Shown piece by piece: positions 28,083 through 37,625 of a DNA stretch of 64,000 nucleotides. The notes below the pieces were generated by a model. The model worked only from the letters and a program-made list of their open reading frames with translations. It was not told the DNA's origin and did no database searches. How positions within the stretch are numbered: position 1 is the stretch's first letter; every line of letters starts with the position of its first letter. The DNA is from Verrucomicrobiales bacterium. Lineage in GTDB: Bacteria > Verrucomicrobiota > Verrucomicrobiia > Limisphaerales > CAIMTB01. A program made the translations under genes and the position numbers. The stretch covers positions 107,816 to 171,815 of the forward strand of contig JAEUHG010000024.1 in assembly GCA_016795425.1 (NCBI GenBank), in the 5' to 3' direction.

Positions 28083-28104
28083 GCATACCCCGAAAGAGGT
28101 ATGC
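28083..28104. promoter_or_regulatory. Inverted repeat upstream of the LuxR-type gene
   Basis: GCATACC and GGTATGC are separated by 8 bases, in the 127-base gap between the GH39-like stop (28156) and the LuxR start (28028). It could be an operator for the LuxR regulator or a terminator for the glycosidase gene; the sequence does not decide. Confidence 0.35.
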
Positions 28105-28155
28105 CGCTCCTCATCCCGAGCGTCCCCTGTTCACCTCGGTTCGAGGCTCCCCGAC

Positions 28156-29667
28156 CTACGGAGCCCCGTCCGCGTCACCGGATTCGATGGGCTGCAGGCG
28201 CATTAGGATCACCCCGGGACCCTTGAGTGCGGGCAGTCGCAGAATTCCCTCGGGCCGCAGCGTCCCCGAATCCTCCCTGACCCGCGCCCCCTCGCCCTCC
28301 ACCACCTTGGACTTCCAGCGGCTCGAACCTGGCCAAGGCAAGTCCTCCAATTTCACCCGGACCCGCGATGGCAGGCCCTGGGAGGCACTGACTAGAATGG
28401 CCGCGCGGCTGCCGGCGGCATTTCTTCCGGCACCGATGACGCAGACGCTGGGCGCCGCCGTATTTCCCGAGTGCGCCACTTCCGATTCAACGACTCGCGT
28501 CTCCTGGCCGCGCTGCGGAGTGTCGAGGAATTCACGGAACAACCGAAAGGCAGCGGCGGTGGTTTTGGGGGCCCCATGGAAATCGAAGAGGCCGAAGCCT
28601 TGGACCTCGGCGGTGTAGTAATTGGCCATATCCAACGGCGCGTCCTGCAACCGCAACAGCACACTGATGCTGAAGGCGGCCCCTTCCGGGCCTCCCAGGG
28701 TTTCAAAGAACCGTCGTCGTTCCGTGCCCCGGCCCTTGGGCGTAAGCGGGGTCCAATCGTCGTTGACGAGATAGTTCCATTCGTTGAGGTGGCTCTCGGT
28801 CCGGACGAATCCGAAGTCGTCGAGGCACCGCCTGACGGCTCTGCTACGCCGTTCGATGTCCCCGGGATCAGCGGTGTACCGGTGCCAGGAGAAGAAATCG
28901 AGAGGCACCGAACGATCGCGGCAATAGGCCAGGAAGGCGCTTACGAAGGGCGTCGGCTTCAGGTCATTTCCGACCAAGTCTCCGATGTTTCCAACAGCAG
29001 GCCCCCCCACGCGAATCTCGGGAAACCGCGTCTTGAGCGTCTTCGCGGTCACCTCGTAGAGCCGAAAATAGTCCTCGTCGGTTCCTGTCCACATCTGTGG
29101 CCGGACATCGGGTTCATTCCAAATCTCCCAGTAGCGAATTCCGTGGCGAAAACCGGAGGCCCAGCCTTCGTTGTAATGCTTCACAATACCCGCGCAAACG
29201 GCGGCCCAGGCTTCCGGATCTCGCGGCGGATGCACCCAATACTGTCGGGCCGTGTGCTCAATGCTCTCCCCCAGCCGGTACACGATCTGCGCTCCCGACC
29301 GCACCACGGCCTCGAGATAGTCGTCCGTCGCCCGGAAATCGTAGTTTGCTGGATCGGAGGGATCCGCGCTTGGATTGCGAAAGATATAATGTACGTCCAC
29401 CGCCTCGGCATTGACCCAGGGGGCATCGTGCAATCGGGTGAACGGGATGCCCAAGGCGCGATGCTCGGCGGTCAGATCGACGGTTCCGCGATAGCACAGG
29501 GGTCCACCATTGACCCCATGCAACGCTCGGAGGGGCGCGTGCCCGGTACCAAAGCGGACTGTCCAATCGCCTGCCCAACTCCGTTCTCCACCGATTCCGG
29601 GCCCGACAAGGAGGAGGAGAGCGGCGAGGTCGACCAAACGGATTCGGTTCCTAAGGCCTTGGATCAT
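28156..29667 (-). CDS. GH39-like glycoside hydrolase (beta-xylosidase fold)
   Basis: 503 residues from the ATG at 29667, whose ATGA overlaps the stop of the upstream DUF1080 gene. A signal peptide (LVDLAALLLLVGPGIGGERSWAG) precedes a TIM barrel with GIPFTRLHDAPWVNAEAVDVHYIF, WEIWNEPDVRPQMW (acid/base Glu about residue 185) and SHLNEWNYL (nucleophile Glu about 296), the clan GH-A pattern of GH39. A C-terminal beta domain follows. Expected to hydrolyse beta-linked xylosides, iduronides or related sugars outside the cytoplasm; specificity unproven. Last gene of the 37.4-28.2 kb co-oriented run. Confidence 0.85.
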   Translation of the reverse strand: MIQGLRNRIRLVDLAALLLLVGPGIGGERSWAGDWTVRFGTGHAPLRALHGVNGGPLCYRGTVDLTAEHRALGIPFTRLHDAPWVNAEAVDVHYIFRNPSADPSDPANYDFRATDDYLEAVVRSGAQIVYRLGESIEHTARQYWVHPPRDPEAWAAVCAGIVKHYNEGWASGFRHGIRYWEIWNEPDVRPQMWTGTDEDYFRLYEVTAKTLKTRFPEIRVGGPAVGNIGDLVGNDLKPTPFVSAFLAYCRDRSVPLDFFSWHRYTADPGDIERRSRAVRRCLDDFGFVRTESHLNEWNYLVNDDWTPLTPKGRGTERRRFFETLGGPEGAAFSISVLLRLQDAPLDMANYYTAEVQGFGLFDFHGAPKTTAAAFRLFREFLDTPQRGQETRVVESEVAHSGNTAAPSVCVIGAGRNAAGSRAAILVSASQGLPSRVRVKLEDLPWPGSSRWKSKVVEGEGARVREDSGTLRPEGILRLPALKGPGVILMRLQPIESGDADGAP

Positions 29668-30572
29668 GGGTTCAATCGTCGCAGCCAGATATTGCGAAAG
29701 CGTACCGGGCACCCATGGCCGGCAAGCGCCAGCGGGCCGGCGCTGACCTTTCGGGTGTAGGAGGGAACAATGCGATGCCCGGTTTCGCCGTGAACCTCCG
29801 CATCGAGGTGCACCAACAAACCGTTATGAAACATGGTGACGCGCGCGGGGCGCACCAGCCGGTCCCCATCAAATCGCGGAGCGGTGAAAACGATATCGAA
29901 GGTCTGCCATTCGCCCGGCGGTCGACTGGCATTCACCAAAGGTGGGGTCTGCCCGTAAATCGCCGCCGCTTGGCCGTCGGGGTACAGTTTCTCGTTCCAG
30001 GAATCGAAGATCTGGATTTCGTACAGCCCCATGAGAAGGACGCCGTTGTTTCCCTGATCGTACCAGGGACCCTGGAAGTTCGCTGGAGCCATCCATTCGA
30101 GGTGCAATTGGAAATCTCCGAAGGATTCCTTGGTTCGGAGATTCGAAGCCGCTGCCGCGACCAGAACTCCATTTTCGACCTTCCAATCCCCGGCTTCCCA
30201 GGCGCGCAGGTCGGACCCATCGAACAAAACCACCGCGTCGGCAGGCACCGGAGCGGGCGGCGGGACCGGACCCGGCAGGATCCTCTTGGGCGCCGGACGA
30301 TCGGGATCATGGACCAGATATCCGCACCACGGCAGAAGCGGCGTGTCCTTGTATCCGTATACCCCGGATCCATCTTTGGCTTTCACCAGGTCGGCGGCAA
30401 CGAGGTGACGGCCGGACCCCACCAGGACAACGCTCAGTAGGATGGCCTTCCAAAGGGGCTTCCACGACGCGGGCGCTTCGGAAAAGCCCTGCGCGTTCTT
30501 TCGATCGACACCGCGATTCGCTTTCACGACGAACCGCTCCGCACGCTTCCATGATATTTCCGGGAACATCAT
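29664..30572 (-). CDS. 3-keto-disaccharide hydrolase/DUF1080 protein
   Basis: 302 residues. The frame stays open to 31196, but that part only shadows the upstream gene; the start taken is the ATG at 30572, 47 bases after that gene's stop (a second ATG lies at 30569). A hydrophobic segment near residues 45-60 (WKAILLSVVLVGSGRHLVAA) suggests a signal anchor or a later start. The domain begins VVLFDGSDLRAWEAGDWKVENGVL, the DUF1080 (LamG-like) signature, continues EIQIFDSWNE and ends VRFRNIWLRRL. Homologues hydrolyse 3-keto-glucosides; here this is inferred from family only. Confidence 0.87.
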   Translation of the reverse strand: MMFPEISWKRAERFVVKANRGVDRKNAQGFSEAPASWKPLWKAILLSVVLVGSGRHLVAADLVKAKDGSGVYGYKDTPLLPWCGYLVHDPDRPAPKRILPGPVPPPAPVPADAVVLFDGSDLRAWEAGDWKVENGVLVAAAASNLRTKESFGDFQLHLEWMAPANFQGPWYDQGNNGVLLMGLYEIQIFDSWNEKLYPDGQAAAIYGQTPPLVNASRPPGEWQTFDIVFTAPRFDGDRLVRPARVTMFHNGLLVHLDAEVHGETGHRIVPSYTRKVSAGPLALAGHGCPVRFRNIWLRRLNP

Positions 30573-30619
30573 AAGGACACCCTGCCGCAGGGGGTGACCG
30601 TGGCAAGGCTGCGGTGACT

Positions 30620-33600
30620 TCAACCGCGCTTGGAAAAGTCGATGACGACCTCCTTCGCGCCTTCGGGAATGGGTGCGTTTTGGACGACACCCCCGGGCCA
30701 TCGAACCTGGACCGTGGTGGCACCGTTCGGCACCGCCAGGACTTGAATCGCACTGTCTTGGGACCAATAGCCGGAACCCCCATGGATCTCGCGCGTTGGT
30801 CCCCATCGTTCGTCGGCACCGACGCGAATCGCCGCACCGATACCGGAGAGATTTCCTGGCGGGCCCATCAATCGCACCCTTAGTCCGGGACGCGCGTTCC
30901 GGTTCCGGTACAGCGCCAACGGAGCGCCGTTCTGTGTCACCGCCAAATCCACGCGGCCATCCCCATCGAAATCCGCCACCGCCGCGCCCCTCTGTTCTCC
31001 GCTCACGCGCACTCCCGATTCGGCAGGCTGAACCGCCGCGAAACCGCCTCGTCCATCGCCTTTGAGCCAGAGGCCGGATCCGGCGTCGATTCGCGTGGTC
31101 TCCGGTTGAATCGCGAACAAGTTCTGCGACAGGAAGACGTCTTCGTGTCCATCGCCATCGGCATCGGCGACGCTGACAGCGAAGGCGGGGGCCCATTGCG
31201 CCTCGCGTGGCAGCGGTACGGCCTGGAATCCCTTTCCGGTGTTGAGAAATGCCATCGAGGCGAGCGTATTGACTGCGAATCGTCGACCCAGCGCCAGCCG
31301 ATCACCGAGCAATTCCTCGACGGTCGCTTCGCTGTATTGCTTGTGGCTGACAAATTTCTCGAGCAGGAAAGGCAGCGACCTCGCCAGAGCCAGGAAAGAT
31401 CGCCTTGGCGCCAGAACCGGACTCGGCCCCGGATACTCGGTCTCGACAATATCCACGACCCCTGGCTGGGCCATCTCGCCAGCCAGGAAAACCAGCGGCC
31501 GTTCCGCCGATGCCCGGTACACGCTGTTCCAACCCCAGTTCGAGGCGATCAAATCCATTCGCCCATCGCCGTTCAGATCGCCTGCCGTGATACCTCGCCA
31601 CCAACCGGTCCATGCCTCCAATCCCCATTCCTTGGTGACATCAAAGGGGACGCCGCGTTGGAACTGGAATAGCCTTAGCGATCCCCATTCGCTGGCCAAC
31701 GCGAGTTCGGCCGTGCCATCCCCGTCCACATCCGTCCACACCGCGCCGTTGACGACTCCCAGGTTCTCCAGCAGCACCTGGCTGCGTTGATCCACCACCC
31801 ACCGGCCCTGGGTCCACCGGAACAATCGCGATGGCGCGCCGAAGGGATAGCGGTTCGGACTGGGTCCCCCACCGACGAAAAGCCATGGCTTACCGGTGCC
31901 ATCCAGATCCCCGAGTGCCAGGGCCGTGGCTGTTGCCATTCCTCCGGCTTCCGACGTTGCCGGCTCCGGCTGCGACTGACCGTTCTTCCACGTCATTCCA
32001 GCCACGCCGTGGGCGCTCGGCGACTCCCATCCGCTGAGACCGAGGAGCGCGGCCCTCGTGTTGGCATCCGGACTCCACACCAGGATTCCAGAGCCGTCCC
32101 GGTCGCTGGTCGCCGGGACGGACACGTTCAACTCGCTGAAGCGACCCGGTTCCTTCTGCAAGAGCGCCGTCGCCGAGCCTCCCCTGGCGGCGGCCATCAG
32201 CAGATCCTCGCGCCCGTCTCCATCCAGGTCCGCCCAGGCAACCCCGGGTCCTAGCTGACTGACTCGGTAGGGCAGCAGGGGTTGGCGATCGAAATCATTG
32301 AACTCCGTCTCCTTGTGCCGCGCTGGCGCGAACCGGCTCACATCCTCGAACCACGGTGACCGATTCGCGAACTCGGCCCTCGCCGGCGCAGCGTCCACGC
32401 CCGATGCGGCCCTGTCTTCGTCGATCTCATAAAGACGTTGGGGTTCGACGCCATCGACGACACTCCGCGCACCGTTGCGCCATTGAACCTCAAGACGCAG
32501 CGCCTGATTGGTGCGACTCGCCGCAAACGTGACCACGGGAACGGACCCTGATTGATAGCGGCCCCCGGCGATGATCTCGGTGGACTGGCGGGTCTTCGCT
32601 CCTCCATGGAGGGTGACGCGCGCACCGATGCCGTGGGTATTGGGAGCGCGCCCTTTGAGGCGCACCGAGATTCGAGGTTCCGACGTCTCATTGCGCAGCA
32701 AGGTCGCGCCGGAATTGAGATGGTTCACCGCCAGATCGAGGTCGCCATCCGAGTCGAAGTCGGCCAAGGCCAATCCCTGATGCACCGCTCGCTCGCTGAG
32801 GCCCCAGGAGTCCGTGACCTCTTCGAAGGAACCATCACCGCGATTGCGAAAGCCTCCGATCGGAAGATCCAGTTTCGGGTAGAGCCGGTAGTGCTCCATC
32901 AATTCCTGAGTGAACGCCTTCTGACGGTCGAGGTCGGATTTGAAGTTCGCCCAAGACCGTTGCCTCGATTGGATGATCCTCTCGGCATCGATGTCCTGCA
33001 CATCGCGAAAATGCCCGGCACCGATGAGCAAGTCCTCAAAGCCGTCGAGATCCACATCCAGGAACATCGCGGACCACGACCAATCCGAGCCTTCCAGACC
33101 GGCATAGGCGGCAATCTCGGCGAAGGTGGTGTCGCCCTGGTTCACCAACAGGGTGTTGCGCATCACCTGGGGTCGATCATCCAGCACTCCGACCGGCGTC
33201 GAGGGCGGCATCTGCGCGAGTGCCTGACGCTTTCGAAACGCCGGGTACCGGCTCAGCATGTCGACAACAAAGAGATCCAGATCACCGTCGCGATCAATGT
33301 CGGCGAAGTCGGCACTCATCGAACTGGCGCAGGTCTTCCGCACGGCCGGCGTGGCAATGGCCTGGAATCGTCCCTTCCCGTCATTGATCCAGAACCGGTC
33401 CGGGGTCCAATAGTCATTGCACACATAGAGATCGGGGGCTCCATCGCCGTTGACGTCCCGGAAGGTGGCGGTGAGCCCCCAGTCGAGTGGCGGTTCCGTC
33501 AACGGCTTACCGCTTTCGTCCAGGAACGCCCCGCCGGTCCAAGACACGGGCGTGAACTTCCCCGTCCCGTCATTGAGCAGCAACTGGTCGGGCTGCCCGC

Positions 33601-34399
33601 ATTCTTCGAGACGCCCTTGAACCATGAGAAATCGGTTGGTCTCGGCACCCCGCAACATGGGTCGCCCGTTGACCATCGTCATGTTGACCCGGCCACGATC
33701 GCGAATGTCGTCGGGTCGGTAATTCGTGATGTAGAGATCGAGGGTCCCATTTCCGTCGACATCGGCCAGGGCGAGAGTCGTGCTGCCGCTCCGGCTGGCC
33801 GTGCCCGCCGCCGCCGTGGTATCGGTGAACTTGCCCTTTCCGTCGTTAAGATAGCAACGCACCCCCTGCCCATTCACACTCAGGAGCAGGTCGACGTTTC
33901 GATCGCCGTTGATGTCTGCGAAGACCGCGCCTCGTGTCAGATTCGGCGTCTCGCCCAATCCCGCCGCGGCGGTGGTTTCTTCGAACTTCCAATCTCCAAG
34001 ATTTCGAAACAGCGCATTGCGTCCGGTCAGATTGCAGAGAAAGACGTCGGGTCGGCCGTCGCCGTCGTAATCGCCCGTGGCGATGCCGGATCCGTTGTAG
34101 AGAACGCGGTTCGCCGCCCCACTCAGCTCGTCCAGAGTGTTGGTGAATCGAAGTCCCGAGACGTCGGCGGGCACGGCCGCGAATCCTGCCTTGCCGGGCG
34201 CGGACTTCGGCAAGGACAGCCAACGGGCGCCTTGTCCCGGCACTTCCACCCATTCCGCGGCGCCTACCGAACTGGCCCGCAGGGCCGCCATCGCCAGCAG
34301 GACCAGCAATACGGAAACGAAGCTCCGATTCGTCAGATTATACGACTCTGCTGAGGATCGAGTTGGTGTCGGCCACGTTCGACGGTGCACAAACGGCAT
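30620..34399 (-). CDS. Large FG-GAP/VCBS-repeat protein with UnbV/ASPIC domains
   Basis: 1259 residues. A hydrophobic segment (FVSVLLVLLAMAALRASSVGA) follows a polar N-terminus; the start is not certain and could be internal. FG-GAP calcium-binding blades are everywhere: DYDGDGRPDVFL, DINGDRNVDLLL, DVDGNGTLDLYIT, DFDSDGDLDLAV, DADGDGHEDVFL. ASPIC/UnbV domains occur near the middle (about 585-655) and at the C-terminus (VQVRWPGGVVQNAPIP). These CRTAC1-like proteins fold as beta-propellers and act outside the cell, binding surfaces or polysaccharides. It precedes DUF1080 and GH39 genes on the same strand. Confidence 0.85.
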   Translation of the reverse strand: MPFVHRRTWPTPTRSSAESYNLTNRSFVSVLLVLLAMAALRASSVGAAEWVEVPGQGARWLSLPKSAPGKAGFAAVPADVSGLRFTNTLDELSGAANRVLYNGSGIATGDYDGDGRPDVFLCNLTGRNALFRNLGDWKFEETTAAAGLGETPNLTRGAVFADINGDRNVDLLLSVNGQGVRCYLNDGKGKFTDTTAAAGTASRSGSTTLALADVDGNGTLDLYITNYRPDDIRDRGRVNMTMVNGRPMLRGAETNRFLMVQGRLEECGQPDQLLLNDGTGKFTPVSWTGGAFLDESGKPLTEPPLDWGLTATFRDVNGDGAPDLYVCNDYWTPDRFWINDGKGRFQAIATPAVRKTCASSMSADFADIDRDGDLDLFVVDMLSRYPAFRKRQALAQMPPSTPVGVLDDRPQVMRNTLLVNQGDTTFAEIAAYAGLEGSDWSWSAMFLDVDLDGFEDLLIGAGHFRDVQDIDAERIIQSRQRSWANFKSDLDRQKAFTQELMEHYRLYPKLDLPIGGFRNRGDGSFEEVTDSWGLSERAVHQGLALADFDSDGDLDLAVNHLNSGATLLRNETSEPRISVRLKGRAPNTHGIGARVTLHGGAKTRQSTEIIAGGRYQSGSVPVVTFAASRTNQALRLEVQWRNGARSVVDGVEPQRLYEIDEDRAASGVDAAPARAEFANRSPWFEDVSRFAPARHKETEFNDFDRQPLLPYRVSQLGPGVAWADLDGDGREDLLMAAARGGSATALLQKEPGRFSELNVSVPATSDRDGSGILVWSPDANTRAALLGLSGWESPSAHGVAGMTWKNGQSQPEPATSEAGGMATATALALGDLDGTGKPWLFVGGGPSPNRYPFGAPSRLFRWTQGRWVVDQRSQVLLENLGVVNGAVWTDVDGDGTAELALASEWGSLRLFQFQRGVPFDVTKEWGLEAWTGWWRGITAGDLNGDGRMDLIASNWGWNSVYRASAERPLVFLAGEMAQPGVVDIVETEYPGPSPVLAPRRSFLALARSLPFLLEKFVSHKQYSEATVEELLGDRLALGRRFAVNTLASMAFLNTGKGFQAVPLPREAQWAPAFAVSVADADGDGHEDVFLSQNLFAIQPETTRIDAGSGLWLKGDGRGGFAAVQPAESGVRVSGEQRGAAVADFDGDGRVDLAVTQNGAPLALYRNRNARPGLRVRLMGPPGNLSGIGAAIRVGADERWGPTREIHGGSGYWSQDSAIQVLAVPNGATTVQVRWPGGVVQNAPIPEGAKEVVIDFSKRG

Positions 34400-34456
34400 C
34401 TCGCAGGAGGCCGGTTGAAGTTGAAAAGGAAAAAGACGGGTCCGCCGTCTTTGCGC

Positions 34457-35065
34457 TCAAGGTTTGGCCTCCGGCGGCGAGGAGGCGTTCGCGGCGCGGG
34501 GCTGGAATTTGAGCGACACGGAATTGATGCAGTACCGCTGTCCCGTCGGAGCCGGACCATCATCGAAGACGTGTCCAAGATGTCCCTGGCAACGGGCGCA
34601 ATGCACTTCCACCCGGCGCATGAAGAAGCTGCGATCCTCGGTCAGGCCCACGTTTTGTGTCTGCAGCGGCTGCCAATAGCTCGGCCAACCGGTCCCGGAA
34701 TCGAATTTGTGATCCGAATGAAACAGTTCGAGCCCGCATCCGGCGCAGACATAAGTACCGGCCTCTTTGGAGTTCCAGTAGTCCCCGGTGAACGCCCGCT
34801 CGGTCCCCTGTTTGCGCAAGACCTTGTACTGTTCCGGAGTCAGGATCTGGCGCCATTCGTCGTCCGTCTTCGGTTGATACTCAGTCATGTTGGTATTGCC
34901 CGCTTGGGTTAACGCCGTGTCTTTGCCGGAAACCTCGACCGCTGCGTCCTCGGTCCTTCGACATCCGGAGAATACGACAATGGCTCCGCAGATCACCGCC
35001 CAGGCGGCTACGGCTTTCGCTCGCTTGTCCCTCGCTCCCGCTTGGCGGTCCGGTCTCATAACCAT
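34457..35065 (-). CDS. msrB: Lipoprotein peptide-methionine (R)-S-oxide reductase
   Basis: 202 residues. The N-terminus has a basic region and a hydrophobic stretch ending FSGC (AVICGAIVVFSGC), a lipobox, so the enzyme is expected to be anchored in an outer compartment. The MsrB domain is complete: DDEWRQILTPEQYKVLRKQG, zinc-binding CXXC pairs (YVCAGCGLELF, CARCQGHLG), DSGTGWPSYWQP and the catalytic Cys in RYCINSVSLKF. It reduces methionine-R-sulfoxide, here presumably repairing exported proteins. It lies 24 bases downstream of the propeller/barrel gene and 57 bases upstream of the FG-GAP gene. Confidence 0.93.
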   Translation of the reverse strand: MVMRPDRQAGARDKRAKAVAAWAVICGAIVVFSGCRRTEDAAVEVSGKDTALTQAGNTNMTEYQPKTDDEWRQILTPEQYKVLRKQGTERAFTGDYWNSKEAGTYVCAGCGLELFHSDHKFDSGTGWPSYWQPLQTQNVGLTEDRSFFMRRVEVHCARCQGHLGHVFDDGPAPTGQRYCINSVSLKFQPRAANASSPPEAKP

Positions 35066-35089
35066 CGGTCGCCCGCCGATCCCGAATCC

Positions 35090-37381
35090 TTACGGTGGCC
35101 CTTCGGGCACGGCGATGAACCCGTGATGCAGACCGAGATAATAGGGCAAAAGGAAAACCACGCCACTGGCCAGCTCGCGCCCATCGCCGCCGTAGTCCAA
35201 ACGCCAGGGGTCGGTGTTCCAGTGTCCGAAATGGCGTTCGGCAACCGGGATGACTTTTCCATTCACCCGGTGCCCCCTGCCCCGGCGTCCAGGTTCGTAC
35301 ATATCGGTCGACTGCTGCGGCGGTAGCGACACGAGGTCCAGTCGGTGGCTGTTTCGGTGCGGCCAGTTGACGCGGTCGAGAGGAAAGCCTCGCAGGGTGG
35401 CCAGGCTGTCCTCGAGCCACCCGTCCCATGGATCGACGGGAAAGTCGCCCCAGGGATTGGAGAACTTCTGGCCCTTCCCGAACGGGGCATAGGCGAAGTT
35501 GAAGAACGGATTCATTTCCGGAAGTTCAAGCGCTGCGTAAGCGTGGAAAGCGAAGAGCCACTTCTCCCGCCACTGGGGGTCGCGGCTGTAACTCATAAGA
35601 TTGTAGAAGCACATGAACGCCATCTCGTCGTCGCTCTGATTGCCCGAGCCGACACCAAATTGCGTCTTGGGATGGGTGATGTTGGGACCATACCCGTGAG
35701 CTTCGATGAGGGTCCGGGCAGCCTCCGCGTATTTGCGATCGCCCGTCATGTGCTCGGCGACCGCCAGGTAGCTGACGATGCTGAGGGAATTCAGGCCGCG
35801 TTCGACCCACCAATTGGGGTCCTGATTGAGGTACTTGGGTCCGAACACGCCCCAACGGGTCGGCGTTCCATCGTGATCGACCAAGCTGAAATCATGCGCC
35901 ACCAAATGGTCGGTCAAATCGCGCACCACCTCCCGGACACGGGCCTTTTCGGCGTCGTCGGCCACAAGGTCGTAGTACCGCGCGTAGAAGAAGTAATGGC
36001 CGTCGAGTTCGTCGGAACTGGTGTCGCTCTTCCAGAACCACTTGCCATCGGCGCTCTTCGGCCAACGCGGCTCGTAGACCTTCCACAGCCGGTCGCCCGA
36101 GGCGCGTTCCCGACGATCCGATTCCAGCCGGCCCACGTTAGGATCCGGCCAGTCGGCGGGCCTGATGGTTCGGGCGACAAATCCTTTCGGCGGACTATGG
36201 GGTCCCCCTTGGGTGACCTTTTGGAGGAAGCGGAGCGCTTCGAAGGCCTTGCGCGCCCGGTCTTTGAATTCCGGCTTTCGGGTCGCCGCATAAGCGAAGC
36301 ACTCTCCAGCCCCGTACATGCCGGTCCACAGTCCGTCGTTGTCGCTATCCGAATAGTGGATCTTGCTTCGATCGCCGGGTTCCGAAAGGCCCACCTCCGA
36401 GGTGTACCCGAACTCCGTGCGCTTGATGTACTTCTCGATTTCATCTTCGTAGAAGGCGGCTTTGGCCGCCAGCGTCATGGGAACCCGTTGGATGCCGCCC
36501 ACGCCACCGGCGGTGGCAAACCACGTGGTCTGGCTGGCGTCAGTGACGATGTTCCGCACTTCATCGTTCGGCAGCCATCGGGGGCCCTGTCGATAGCTCC
36601 AATCGGTGCCGTCAAAGCGGATGGCTCCTCGTTTGGTCCCGAACCACACCGCGCCATCCGGCGCCGCGGACACCCCCGTGAAGTCGTTGTCAGGCAGTCC
36701 GTCTTTTCCCTCGAAAAACCGCCATTCTTGGCCTTCGCCAACCGCCACTCCCGCCGGGGTCGCGACCCACGGTCGCCCCTGCCCATCGAACGCTACGCCG
36801 AGCACATCACTCACCGCCCAACGACGGCCGAGAGCGTCTTTCACGTCCACCGGCTGCCACCCCCCCGCTACCTGTCGAAACAATCCTCCCGAGGAGGCCA
36901 CCCAGAGGGTGCCGTCTGGAGCGACCGCCACTTGGCGAACCTCCCAACGGCTGGGCCAACCAACGGTTTCGGCCCTACCGTCCACCACCCGCCACGGATC
37001 CTTGCGCGTGGCAATCCAATGAACGGCAGGTCCCGGTATCCATTGTCGAACCTCGCCCCACGGAACCGGCACACGAATCGGACGGCCGTCGGTACCTGGA
37101 AAAGTGAATTCCTCCGCCGATGCCGGCTTCAATGCGGGGATTTCCTCCCCCTTTCCATCCTGAATCCTCCACCAGCGTCCGCCGGCGAAGACCCTGGGTG
37201 CCTTTGCGTCCGAAACATCGATCAATTGGCTGCGCGTCGCCGCTTCCGCATCCGGCAGCTTGACCCGACGGGTGACTTCCTGCGGGAAGGGATGGTCGGG
37301 AACAGGGGCGGCCTTGAGGTGGAGGCCCGGGAAGAGGGCCAAGGCGGCCAGGCAGGCGACACTAGGACGGACCTTGATCAC
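35090..37381 (-). CDS. Exported protein with regulator-type propeller and alpha/alpha-barrel-like domain
   Basis: 763 residues, signal peptide MIKVRPSVACLAALALFPGLHLKA. Residues about 145-310 show at least four blades of the two-component-regulator propeller type (VAVAPDGTLWVASSGGLFR, VAFDGQGRPWVATPAGVAV, VSAAPDGAVWFGTKRGAIR, IVTDASQTTWFATAGGV). Residues about 320-720 are helical with repeated W/Y-rich motifs (AFEALRFLQKVT, FYARYYDLVADDAEKARVR, YLAVAEHMTGDRKYAEAA), reminiscent of an (alpha/alpha)6 sugar-epimerase or hydrolase barrel. No catalytic residues are assigned. First gene of a minus-strand run that ends with GH39. Confidence 0.65.
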   Translation of the reverse strand: MIKVRPSVACLAALALFPGLHLKAAPVPDHPFPQEVTRRVKLPDAEAATRSQLIDVSDAKAPRVFAGGRWWRIQDGKGEEIPALKPASAEEFTFPGTDGRPIRVPVPWGEVRQWIPGPAVHWIATRKDPWRVVDGRAETVGWPSRWEVRQVAVAPDGTLWVASSGGLFRQVAGGWQPVDVKDALGRRWAVSDVLGVAFDGQGRPWVATPAGVAVGEGQEWRFFEGKDGLPDNDFTGVSAAPDGAVWFGTKRGAIRFDGTDWSYRQGPRWLPNDEVRNIVTDASQTTWFATAGGVGGIQRVPMTLAAKAAFYEDEIEKYIKRTEFGYTSEVGLSEPGDRSKIHYSDSDNDGLWTGMYGAGECFAYAATRKPEFKDRARKAFEALRFLQKVTQGGPHSPPKGFVARTIRPADWPDPNVGRLESDRRERASGDRLWKVYEPRWPKSADGKWFWKSDTSSDELDGHYFFYARYYDLVADDAEKARVREVVRDLTDHLVAHDFSLVDHDGTPTRWGVFGPKYLNQDPNWWVERGLNSLSIVSYLAVAEHMTGDRKYAEAARTLIEAHGYGPNITHPKTQFGVGSGNQSDDEMAFMCFYNLMSYSRDPQWREKWLFAFHAYAALELPEMNPFFNFAYAPFGKGQKFSNPWGDFPVDPWDGWLEDSLATLRGFPLDRVNWPHRNSHRLDLVSLPPQQSTDMYEPGRRGRGHRVNGKVIPVAERHFGHWNTDPWRLDYGGDGRELASGVVFLLPYYLGLHHGFIAVPEGPP

Positions 37382-37473
37382 GTCGGAATCCTGCGAAACT
37401 GCGGCGTCGACGGCAATGACGCAGGGTTAAGATTGCTGTTGCGGGACGTCTTCCGGCTGATAGGTTCCGCCTC

Positions 37474-37499
37474 CCCCGCGGCCCGAGTGGTCCGCGGGG
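37474..37499. promoter_or_regulatory. Hairpin in the rpsB leader
   Basis: CCCCGCGG and CCGCGGGG form a perfect 8-bp stem around a 10-base loop, 127 bases upstream of the rpsB start. It might be part of an S2-responsive leader, as known in other phyla, or a terminator for upstream readthrough. No consensus promoter was convincing between it and the gene. Confidence 0.3.
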
Positions 37500-37625
37500 C
37501 AACGGCCTTTATATCCTGGATTCGAGTGAATCCGGGGCGGCCACAACAACACCTATTGGACCATAAATCCCGGGTTCCGCGGGATGGTTGCCGGTGAAAC
37601 TGGCGACTCCAAACAAAGGAAAACT

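Noticed and set aside
32552..34354. 600-codon open frame on the plus strand
   Set aside because: Antisense to the FG-GAP protein, whose repeats clearly define the coding strand.
35345..37597. 750-codon open frame on the plus strand
   Set aside because: Antisense to the propeller/barrel gene; composition Arg/His/Gly-rich with no start signal.
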